Shown piece after piece: positions 18,111 through 29,700 of a stretch of DNA of 64,000 bases (positions are counted from its first letter, which is position 1; every line of letters begins with the position of its first letter). Position numbers and translations under genes: made by a program. Source of the stretch: Purshia tridentata (Eukaryota; Streptophyta; Magnoliopsida; Rosales; Rosaceae); NCBI GenBank assembly GCA_003254885.1, contig QANT01004886.1:62001-126000 (forward strand), given 5' to 3'. The notes beneath the pieces are model-generated. The model was given only the letters and a program-made list of their open reading frames with translations, searched no databases and was not told where the DNA came from.

Positions 18111-21100
18111 TGCCGCCAGAACCATTTCCTTTTGATCGGAAGGACTTCTTCAAGGAGAGGAAGCACGAGAGGTCGGAGTCTCTTGGCTCTGTGGCTCGAT
18201 GGAGGGACTCGCCCCATCACGCACCTCGAGACTTCAATCGTTGGCCTTCTGCCGATTTTCGCAGACCGCCTGGTATGTGTGCTTTTCTTCAGTAATCTCT
18301 CGTGTGCCTTTGTTCATCTTCTGGGTATTTAGAATTAGAATCGGTGGCGCCATATTCATATATGTTATATGTAGGTAAATAAATAGCACTAATTTTCTGT
18401 TCTAGGGTTGTAACTCTCTTTTGTGATCCATTTGGGCTTGTTAAAATAAAAAACTAAGATATGGGTCTGATGGACTCTTGATATTTGGCCGTTTGTTCTT
18501 TCCATCATTAACCAGTTTTTCTGTTTTTCTTATGATTCAGCACTGCTTATTTGTTGTTTTTTTTTTTGGATTTAATTACTTATCATTTTTGGAGTATTCT
18601 TTAGATCTGCAAATTTTGAGATCTGGGATGGGTACTATATATAGTTTTCTTTTGAAATTGTTCTGGAAAAATTTATTTGTCTTCTTTTTGCTTTGTTGGC
18701 AATATACTTTGCTTGAGTTGATTGTTTGTTTTTCTCCTTTATTTTAAATTTTTTCTGAAGGTCATGCTAAGCAGGGTGGTTGGCACCTATTTTCCGATGA
18801 TTCTGGTCATGGGTACACATCTTCTCGGTCTAGTGATAAGATGCTGGAAGATGAGAGCTGCCGGCCATCATTTTCACGGGGAGATGGAAGGTATGGCAGG
18901 AACAGTAGGGATAATAGAGGGTTTTATAGCCAGAGGGATTGTAAAGGCCATTCTTGGGAAACTACCAGTGGGTCTCCAAACACGCTAGGGAGGCAAAATG
19001 ATTTGAATAATGAACAAAGGTCGCAGGATGATATGCTGACATACTCATCTCATGCGCACTCTGACTTTGGAAGCACATGGGATCAGATTCAATTGAAAGA
19101 CCAGCTTGATAGGATGGGTGGTTCCGGTGGTTTAGGTGCTGGCCAGAAATGTGATAGAGAGAACTCGTTGGGCTCAATTGATTGGAAGCCTCTTAAATGG
19201 ACGCGGTCTGGAAGCATGTCTTCACGGGGTTCGGGTTTCAGCCATTCAAGTAGCTCGAAGAGCATTGGGGCCATAGATTCCAATGAAGCAAAGCTTGATC
19301 CCCAGCCAAAAAATTCAACTCCAGTGCAGTCTCCTTCAGGGGATGCTACTGCCTGTGTGACATCTGCTGCACCATCAGAGGAAACAACTTCTAGGAAGAA
19401 GCCACGCCTTGGATGGGGTGAGGGTTTAGCAAAGTATGAGAAAAAGAAAGTTGAGGTCCCTGATGGTAGCATGAATAAAGATGGGGCTGTATGTCTTGTT
19501 GCTAACCTGGAACCTGTCAATTCTCTGAGTTCAAACTTGGCCGATAAAAGCCCTAGAGTCATGGCAATTTCAGATTGTGCTTCTCCTGCAACTCCATCCT
19601 CTGTTGCTTGCAGTTCCTCTCCAGGTATGTTGTCGGGTTCCTTGCATTCTTTTCACAAGTTAAATTATTAAAATTATGATTGACATGGAATTGAATTTTG
19701 AAAAGTTTTGAGCTCTTAAATATTTAGTAGTGTCTTGGTATTATTATTTCTTCCTTATTATTGAAAGTCAAATATAATGTGCTATGAGGTGCCGATGATT
19801 CGTTACTCGTTGCCAGAAGTTGGATGATGAAATTCTCTTTGATGGGCACATCCTTCATGTAGTTTTTACATTTTTTTTCAAATAACTGTGAACTTCTTGA
19901 TTTAGTGGGTATGGAAAGGGCCTGGAGAGACCTAAATTAGTATGGACTTAGCCTGAGTGTTGTGGGTTGCCTTTGTAAAGTAGCATTTATCAATTTCCCT
20001 CCACCCGCTTCTGAAAGATTGGTGCTACAATGTACTCACTTATTTAGTTTTTTAAATGCTGAGTGGACAAGTACTTGCATGCTTAAAATTGATATTTCTC
20101 GTACTGTGGGATTATATCCTGATTCTATTTGAAGTCTGAATTTCATAGCGGACTTGTTTTCTATACACAATATTACAATGCTCTGTCAAAATTGGATTTT
20201 AGCTGGTTTTTTAAGCTATTTTGTTCGTATTTGTGACTTGTCAACAGGCTAACCCTATTTGCTGTGCGTTAAGTGAAGTGCTATTCTGATAAGGTGTTTG
20301 AAATGTGTGTTTCCAAAGAGAACTGATTGGGTTTTGTCGTCTGTTTTCCATTATATCCGTTCTTGAGAAGAACTATGCTTGACTCATGTGGCTCTTACAC
20401 ACATCAATACACGGATTTTTGTTTTGACAAATTCTATGATATAAGAATAAGAGAATGATAGATCCCGTGGATCGGGACATGCGAATTTTGGTTTAATTTA
20501 CTTTTTTTTTTGTTTTGCAACCGTCACATGTCATAATTTTTTTCCGAAGAATAACTTTTTGTAATATTCATTTTAGTTAACTACTGTTTTATCATTTTGC
20601 TTTGGTCCATATTCTTATGTTTCTCTCTCCCTTACATTTATGTTATATTTGAACTGTTTTTATGATAATATTTTCCTCATGGCAATAGGTGTGGAGGAGA
20701 AATCATTTGGCAAGGCAGCAGATAATGATAGTGATAATAGAAACTTATGTGGTTCCCCTGGTCCCATGTTTCAGAATCATGATGAGGGATTCTCATTCAA
20801 GTTAGAAAAGTTGGATTTCAATTCATTAGCTAATGTGCGCTCATCACTACTTGAAGTGCTACAGTCTGATGAATTAAGTTCAGTGGAGTCTAGTATTATG
20901 AGACCTACTGCAATGAACAAGTTGCTTATATGGAAAGGTGAAATTTCAAAGGTATTGGAGGTGACTGAATCAGAAATTGATTTACTTGAAAATGAACTTA
21001 AGATATTGAACTCTGATTCTGGGGGCAGCTGTGCACATCCAGCAACTTCCAGTTCTTTGCCTGTGGAGGAAAATGATAAATCTTGTGAAGAACGGGTTAC

Positions 21101-24100
21101 TGTCACAAATTTGATCACTCGACCTGCCCCATTGCAAATTCTCTCTTCTGGCGACGTAGATGCAAAGAAGATGCCTCTCGGTAATGGTGATCAGGGAGAA
21201 TTCTGCGGTATTGTTAAGGATGAGGATATTGATAGTCCTGGAACAGTGACATCGAAATTTGTTGAGCCACTACCTTTGGTGAAGGTGGTATCTTCATCTG
21301 ATACGGTGAATCACAGTGACTGTGTTGGGGATCTGGATCCAATTCAAACAACCAAAGGGGAAGCAAAATGCTTGGTGGGTAAAAATGAGGAAATGACTGA
21401 CCCGTCTGCTTGTGGAAATAGTAGCACGCTTTTAGATGGTGAGATAGTTGCACCTGTTTCTGGTTTGGGTCTTTGTACTGGTGCAGTGGATATGTTATGT
21501 GATTCTATATTTTCTTCCAATAAAGAATCTGCAAATAGAGCATCTGATTTATTTAATAAGTTGTTGCCAAGAGACCATTGTAAGGTTGATATATCTGGAG
21601 TTAATATTTCCTCATTGTGGAAGAGTGATTCATTGATTAAAGAGAAGTTTACAATGAGGCAGCGGCAGATAAGGTTTATGGAGAGAGTTGTAACCTTCAA
21701 ATTTAAAGCTTTTCAACATTTGTGGAAGGAAGACATGCGGTTGCTTTCCATACGAAAATATCGTGCAAAATCTCACAAAAAATTTGAATTAAGCTTGCGA
21801 ACAATAAATAATGGGTATCAGAAGCATCGCTCTTCCATTCGATCTCGGTTTTCTACACCTGGTAAGAAAGCTTTTCTACTGATGTCTCCTTTCTGGCTTT
21901 TTTATTTTTTTAAATTACTTTTTTCTTGTAAAAAGGGTACAATTTGATTTACCATATTCAGAGGGTCCTATAAAGCTGTTGTAATGAAACCAATGGGATA
22001 TTCAAGAGAATTTTGTTGTTGAGGTAACTGATTTTTCATTTTTCTTGTTTTTAAATGGGTAGTAAAAAGGCCTAGGGTTTAACCGTTTAATGGTCAAAGC
22101 ATTTTTATTTGCTTTTTTATTTATGTAATATTTCAAGCAATTGATTGCCAAGAGGATGGCTTCTGGTCTCAGGCCGAGTATTTGGACCTTGCTTGGCAGG
22201 AATAGCATCAAAGGAGTAAAGGCATCACTGACCATAATGCTATGAATCTGGGTATATGGAATAGGATTTTTAAATGGGCTTTATAATAAGATCAATGGTT
22301 CAAGAGATAATTCAACAAAGCTAGATATATAATAAGTTTGGGGAAGGTGGGTTGGTTGAGCCTTGAGATATGAATGATATGGGTGTTGGTTTCTATAGGA
22401 ATATGGGGATAATTGGTTTCTGTCCAATAGGTTGATGGTTAACACTTACGAGGAATTTTGGTTGGTTGGGATCTAAATGATAATGGTGCTGGTTTCTATA
22501 GGAATATGGGAATATTTATTTCTGTTCCATATGGTCATGGTTGAAACTTGAGATCTGAATGCTGTCGGTGCTGGTTTCTATAAGAATATGGGGATAACTG
22601 GTTTCTTTCAATATGTTGATGGTTAACACCTTAGGGTTGGTTGAGATCTAAATGTTAAGGGTGCCTGTTTTCTGTAGGAATATGGGGATATTTATTTTCT
22701 GTTCCATATGGTGATGGGGTTAACGCCTTGGGAGGTTTGATCCTTGAATTTTCTTTAGGCACATAATGATGGTTGATGCAATTGATGATGGTTGCTTGTT
22801 TTTCTTAAGTAAGTTTAGTATTTAATCTTTGATGATTGATGCACTATGCTTGCCTATGAGCTATGCTTCATGCTGACCTCTGGTGTTGTGGTTTTTATTA
22901 TTCCGTGTATTAATGGTAGTGGTTATTATATTTCTGATCAATAATGAATTCAATGCTTCGTTATATTAGTTAGTCTAATCCTTTGATAACAAATGACTCT
23001 GCATTACTGTGTTATTATTTTGGTGAAACATTTCTTAATCATGTATTTTGAATTTTGTTTTCTGCAGCAGGGAATCTGAGCTTGGTCCCGACGACAGAGA
23101 TCGTTAATTTTACTAACAAGTTGCTATCAGATTCCCATGTCAAGATTTACCGGAACTCATTGAAGATGCCAGCCTTGATTTTGGACAAGAAGGAGAAGGT
23201 GGTGACAAGGTTTATTTCTAGTAATGGCTTAGTTGAAGATCCCTGGGCTGTTGAGAAGGAAAGGGCGTTGGTCAACCCGTGGACACCAGAAGAAAAAGAA
23301 ATTTTCATTGAAAAACTTTCTACCTTTGGGAAGGATTTCAGAAAAATTTCTTCTTTTCTTGATCACAAGACAACTGCTGATTGTGTCCAGTTCTACTACA
23401 AGCATCACAAATCTGATAGTTTTGAGAAAACAAAGAAGAAGCCTGATATCGCTAAGCAAGGGAAGTCCTCTGCTAATACCTACTTGATAACATCTGGGAA
23501 AAAATGGAATCGTGAGATGAATTCTGCTTCCCTTGATATTCTGGGTGCTGCTTCTGTGATGGCAGCTCATGCTGATGGTAGTAGAAGAAATCGACAGACG
23601 TACTCTGGAAGGTTAATTTTGGGAGGGTACAACAACACTAATACATCACAGGGGGATCATACCACTGGTGGAAGGCCTTTTAGTTTTGATGTCACAGGGA
23701 ATGAAAGAGAAACAGTTGCAGCAGATGTTTTAGCAGGTATATGCGGTTCTTTGTCATCTGAGGCTGTGAGTTCTTGCATCACGAGTTCTATTGATCCTGC
23801 TGAGGGTTACCGGGAATGGAAGCGCCCGAAAGTTGATTCACTGGTAAGACGGCCATTGACGCCTGATGTGATGCAGAATGTTGATGATGAGACTTGCTCA
23901 GACGACAGTTGTGGAGAAATGGATCCTTCTGACTGGACAGATGAGGAGAAGTCTAGCTTTTTACAGGCAGTGTCATCCTATGGTAAGGATTTTGCTATGA
24001 TTTCACGATGTGTTAGAACAAGGTCCCAGAATCAATGCAAGGTTTTCTTTAGCAAGGCTCGGAAGTGCCTTGGGCTTGATTTGGTTCATCCTGGGCCTGG

Positions 24101-26168
24101 AAATGGAAGAACATCTGTCGGTGATGATGCTAATGGAGGTGGGAGTGATACTGAAGATGCCTGTGTTGTGGAAACTGGTTCAGGTATTTCCAGTGATAAG
24201 TCTGGCTGTAAAATGGATGAAGACTTGCCGTTGTCTGTTATAAACATGAATCATGATGAATCTGATTCTGAAGAGACCATGAACTTGCAAACTGGTACAT
24301 TCAGATCAAAGGAAAACAATGTGATGGGACAAGATCATAGAGATGCTGATGCTCCCAAATCTCTGGCTTCTGATGCACTCCAGATGGAGGGGACTGAGCT
24401 AGTTTCTGATGGCCACACCAACATCATTGATGGCGTTGATAAACAGTCTGAGTCGGTGCTTTCCCAGAAAAGTCAAGTATTTTCTGCTGATGCAGATGCA
24501 GTAAAAGATGCCCAGAAAAGTCTTGCATTCTCTGCTGATGCAGATTCTGGGAGAGATAATGTGGCTGAAAAGGGAAATTTGGTTGCAGAATCATTACTAC
24601 CTGTTGGGGAGGGAATCAACTCTTGCCCACCCAATACTGAATGTGTGGTTGGGGAAAAATTGGTGTATAAGGCTTCTTCTGGTGGATTTGGAAATAAATT
24701 GGGAGGACAAGATGAAAGAAGCAATACAGATACAAGTGGATGTAGCTTACAAGTTTCAGTACATGATTCGGATTCAAGCGGCAATGCTTCTGACCTGGCT
24801 ACTGATGGTTCTTGTTCAGGTGTCAGTCTTAACCATGAATGCCTGCGTCAAGTTTCTGTCAAGTTGAATTCTATGCAAAATCCTTCAGTTGTCTCATTGT
24901 CACATGAGAATCATCTTGCTACCGCAAATTCTGTGCCACAAGATTCTGCTGTGGTTGAATGTGAGAAATCCCTTAGCCAAGATAGGCTGTCATCAACACT
25001 GGGTTTTCAGGACGGTAAAGATGAGCAGTTTACTGAATCTGTTGGTAGAGATGGGTGTCACAAGCACTTATCAAGTGTTCCAAAATTAACAAATGTTGAA
25101 CCCTCCCAAGTTCTCAAGGGCTATCCATTGCAAATGACAACCAAGAAAGAGACTAATGTGGATATTGGTTGTGGTAATTTTTCTGAAGTTCAAAACCTTT
25201 TGAAGCCGGACAGGAATATCAATGGGCATATGACAAAAGATAGCTTTGTTCAACATTTGAACCGTAAACCTCAATATTCGCAGGCTGATTTTCCAATTGT
25301 GCCCCAAAAGATGGAAGTGCCAATTAGTACTCCAAAAGCCCATTCATGGAGTTCGTCGGACTTGGATAAACCAAGCAGGAATGGTGATGTGAAGCTTTTT
25401 GGTAAAATACTGAGCAATCCGTCATCACTGTCCAAGTCAAATTCCAGCATACATGAGAGTGAAGAAAAAGGGGTCCATAGCCATAATTTCAGCAACAAGT
25501 CATCTAACCTAAAATTCACTGGGAATCACAGTTCAGAGGGAAATTCTGCCCTCCTGAACTTTGATTGTGGTAATTATCTGGGCCTGGAGAATGTTTCCAG
25601 GAGGAATTATAGCATTTGGGAAGGGAATAAAGTACAGAATGGGTACCCTTCTTTTCCTGATTCAACTATCTTGCTGGCCAAGTACCCTGCAGCATTTAGT
25701 AATTTTCCTACATCTTCTCCCAAATTGGAACAGCAGCCATTGCAGGCGGTTGTCAAGAACAGTGATCGGAATATGAATGGTGTGTCTGTTTTTCCTTCAA
25801 GGGAAATGAATAGCAGCAATGGAGTTGTTGATTATCAGGTGTTTACTAGAAGTTGCGATGGTGGTGCTAAAGTGCAACCATTTACGGTAGATGTGAAGCA
25901 GCAGCAGCGGCAAGATGTATTTGATATTCCCAGACGAAATGGGTTCGAAGCAATTTCAAGTTTACAGCAGCCAGGAGGAAGGGGGATTGTTGGAATGAAT
26001 GTGGTTGGGAGGGGAGGGATTCTGGTAGGGGGACCATGTACAGGTGTTTCAGATCCTGTGGCTGCCATTAGAATGCACTATGCCAAAACGGAACAGTATG
26101 GGGGGCAGACGGGGAACATCATCAGAGAAGAGGAGTCGTGGAGAGGTAAGGGAGACATAGGCAGGTAG
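18110..26168 (+). CDS. PWR: POWERDRESS homologue, SANT-domain corepressor (1765 aa, 4 exons)
   Basis: Exons are 18110-18272, 18761-19624, 20689-21861 and 23071-26168 (5298 nt; every junction splits a Gly codon). In Arabidopsis, PWR partners histone deacetylase HDA9 in the nucleus and acts in floral determinacy, ageing and thermomorphogenesis. The N-terminus MPPEPFPFDRKDFFKERK and the following RWRDSPHHAPRDFNRWPSADFRRPPG stretch (two blocks) are PWR hallmarks. A basic, helical block (MRQRQIRFMERVV to RSRFSTP) precedes the first SANT domain at about residues 803-848 (PWTPEEKEIF, then FGKDFRKISSFL). The second SANT domain is at about 1021-1070 (DWTDEEKSSFLQAV, then YGKDFAMIS). The rest is Ser/Asp-rich and disordered. 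The exon 4 acceptor is CAGCAG, so an extra Ala is possible (1766 aa). The gene converges on PUS5. Confidence 0.95.
22346..22735. repeat. Minisatellite of about 95-bp units in PWR intron 3
   Basis: Four imperfect tandem units share GGTGCTGGTTTCTATAGGAA, TATGGGGATA, TTTCTGTTCCATATGGT and GATGGTTAACAC blocks. Units 1 and 3 resemble each other (ending in GTTGATGGTTAACACxTTA), as do 2 and 4 (TTTATTTCTGTTCCATATGG), suggesting a two-unit higher-order pattern of about 190 bp. Confidence 0.8.
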
Positions 26169-26761
26169 TAGACATGACAGAGGGCCTTGAGAACGGCGAA
26201 GGCCCTCAGCAGCAAATTTCTTTATTTGCTGCGCCCTGTATTATAGTTTTTGTGTTATTCAGTGACATGGTAGGGCAGTGGACGGACGGTTTCAAGTCTG
26301 TCTTTTTGGTAGGTGCTTGTAATATTGCAGCAGCAGCAGCTTTGTATTTGTTGTATTTTATTTAAATACAGAAATAAACTGCGAAAGTTGGAAGGGATTA
26401 TTCCAGTTTATGAGCTCTCTAACCTGACATCTTTGCCATCGTCTTACACTACATATATGATATATTGTATGGGTTCTTTGCATGTGATGATGTTTTGCTC
26501 ACGGGTTGGAGGGATGGAGTTCTGCCTTACTTGGTGTAGAACTATTTTTTCTTTCTTTTTTAGGCCATCAAAAATTCAAAATTTTTTATTCTTTGCTAAG
26601 AAATCTTTCAGAGTTTCACCGTTTTTTTTGGCATAGTTAAGTTGAAACTCAGGCAGATGCATGGGAATATGTTTGTCTTTGATCGCACAGCACATGGCTA
26701 ATGTCTTCTAATTATTAGCTTTTTCTTGAAGAACTTCAAGGCAACCCGTTGAATGAGCCCT
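26169..26761. other. Convergent 3' region of PWR and PUS5
   Basis: The PWR 3' UTR runs from 26169, probably to about 26400-26640 (AATAAACTGC at 26372 is a possible poly(A) signal). The PUS5 stop is at 26762 on the other strand. No separate gene was seen. Confidence 0.6.
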
Positions 26762-29700
26762 TCACTTGCAGTATGCTCCTTCTGCTTCTCGCCGAGTCCG
26801 GAGAGTAGGTGGGAGAGGTGCTGTTATTTTGATTACCTGCAATAACATGAAAAGTCCGTTTTGATGAAATATGTAATCCAGAAAGCTTCCTTATTTACTT
26901 ATTTTTTCTGGATACTTGAGACATCTTAAAGAAATTCTTACACTTCAATAAGGCTTTTACCAAAACTACTTTGCATACCTTCATGCCATCAAACTATGGA
27001 TACAAGATGCAACCATGACTCAAGAATTACCACTTGTTATTGGACATTTACCTCATTGGAGGATGGATGAGAGAGAATCACTTGATGAGCATGCAAGTTG
27101 TAGCCGCAATCTCCAGGAACAGGCTTTGAAGGCCTCAGAAACCCTCTGCATGCAATGGAAAATATGCAACTCAAAAAACTGGAACTTTGTATCAAACTAG
27201 CAAAATTACTACATCAACATCTGTGGTGTGAAACGTTGATCAAATGATGCCCTGGAAAATTGATATTCAGCTATCTTATGCTGACCACAATCTCAGAACT
27301 GGGTAATTACTATTTGTCTACCAAAGTATTAACCATTTTTTGATTATTTCCAAATCACACAACTAATCAGGAATAAAACAATGGAGAAGAAACGCAGGAA
27401 AATGCTACTTTAAGTACAATAAATCTTTACCCATCATCTGCAAAACTTTCATCTTCAAAGTCAGAATCTAAGCACTTTGGTTGTCCACCACCAACATAAA
27501 GAGGATCTCCTGTTAAAATGTCAAAAAGGCAATAAGTGAGTCTCAAAATCTTACCACTTTGAAACAAAAGTACAGATTTCATGAAGTATCTTGTTAAGCA
27601 TTTAACTAGACAAGTAATACAGATTAAATCAAATCTCAAGATGTGACACCTTGAGCACTAGTTACCAAAAATTGACTGCTACAATAGATATCTAGGTGCA
27701 ACCCAGGACCTCCTAAAACCAGAAACTGTACTGGACCCTACAAGCTTGAACTGTTAAGGAAATTGACTAACAATGCATAGAGGGCCACTTGGCCTATGAC
27801 CAGGTTCATTGAAAAGTTTACCTAACAAAGGATGTCCTATGAAAGAAAGATGGATGCGAATCTGGTGTGGCCTTCCTGACTGAATCTCAACCTGTTAAAC
27901 ATATCCAAACACTAAAGTAAGTAACTTCCAATTAATGAAATTCTTTTGGGTTCTAATGGACTTATAAATAGAAAATCGAGATTGATGTTGCAAACATCAG
28001 TTATCAAGCATATTAGATATAACAATAGCAAATAAATAAATTCAGAAGCTTAAACTGGTGGGGTACCTGGACGAGCGTGTGGTTTTTATGCATGTCTCTC
28101 TCAAGAACTTCAACTTTGCTCAGTGCTGGTTTTCCTGGTAAAGTAGAAAAAAATAACAAAATGGGATAAGCATGATGGTATAGATTGATGAAAATCAGGC
28201 ACTGCCCTGAGATGAGATGAGATGAGATGATAAAATATGAAGCACTGGTGCAGGATAACAGGGAGAGAAGTTAATAAACCTGTACGAGAAGCAACATACA
28301 ACCCTTTAGCCACACCAGGATATTGCACCACACCAATTGGCTGCTGGACAATCACCTATAGTAATTTTTAAATCATGCACTCCATTTTGCAAATTCAGTA
28401 AATATTCTTTAAGAAGACAACATCAGAAATTTTCAAACAAGGAAGTCCAGTGGGTCTCAAGAAACCATCATTTTGAATTGGGACTAAATAGGTCAAACTG
28501 GGACAAGAATATATATGGACTAGAAGTCAAATCGCAACAAATATTCATATAACTAGAGGATATTAAGGTTGATGGGTAGCAACTGGCAAGACAGGAATAT
28601 AAGAACTTCAAAGAATTTAACAAATACATTTTAGAAGTTATCCTAATCACCAATTAGGACAAGATATGAAGTCCATAAAGAAGGTCTAGAAAGGAAGGAG
28701 AGCAAGAAGACATAGGTTTAAGTTGAAGATGCTATCAACAGCAAGAAAAAGGGAGGCCAGAACAAACTTTGGTTGCATGCAAGAAAATAATTCAACTCAG
28801 TGAAAGGTGGAAACAATTTAATGCAGTGATTAATAATAGAGTGGACAAGCCTTTTTAATGCTAAACTTATGTGTGCGTATTAGCAATGTGGCTTATAACA
28901 GTGCTTTAAAAAAATAATAAATAAAAATAGGTTTCCATTGTATTGCCTTGAAAGTAAGGTTCTCTATTCATCAACGAGGAAATGGAACTGTCTTGAGAGA
29001 AAGGTTCAAAGTCTTATATCGTAATTTTAGTATTTCAGATGATTTTATTTCAAGGTCAAAGAAGGTACAGAAATAATGGATATAAATAAATGGTTTTTTT
29101 GATATATCAACCTTGTACATGCACAAACTAATGGTAGTCAGAGTAGCACACATTTCAGCAGTACTGGACATGGATCATGGATGTTACCTTATCCTCATTA
29201 AGTATCCCAGTCACTAGTGCCCGGTATATCTTTGAGATTTTACTCATTGCACGCAGCTCCATGTTGGTATTGCTGAATTTTTGGATATTATAGATCTCAT
29301 TGACAAAATGATAAAAATTATAATCGGCCGTAAAAGATCTTAAGTTTACGTACAGAAAAATGGAAGGAACTTTCCCTTTTCTAAAGCCTTTTTTAAGATA
29401 CAAGGTCTCTACCATTTCAAAAATTGAGAAAATAAAAATGCATTATCCTCATTCCATAATGGTGCATCCATCAGCTAAGGCATAGACACCTTAAAAGCGG
29501 TTCTTTAGGTTTCTGGGCCTTGGCATATGTGGTTATGGGCAGGGTTGGAGAGGTTAGAACTTAGCTTGAGCAAGCTGCAATACTTACCTTTCTCCTCCCT
29601 CTAAAAAAAAGAGAAAAAAGAAACACCAAAGGCAGAGAGTTCTTTTCTTTTTGACAGACCATGATGCCTCTTTTTTTTTTTTTGGTGAGGCGATGCCATT

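Noticed and set aside
19089-19562. 157-codon minus-strand ORF
   Set aside because: It is the antisense shadow of PWR exon 2.
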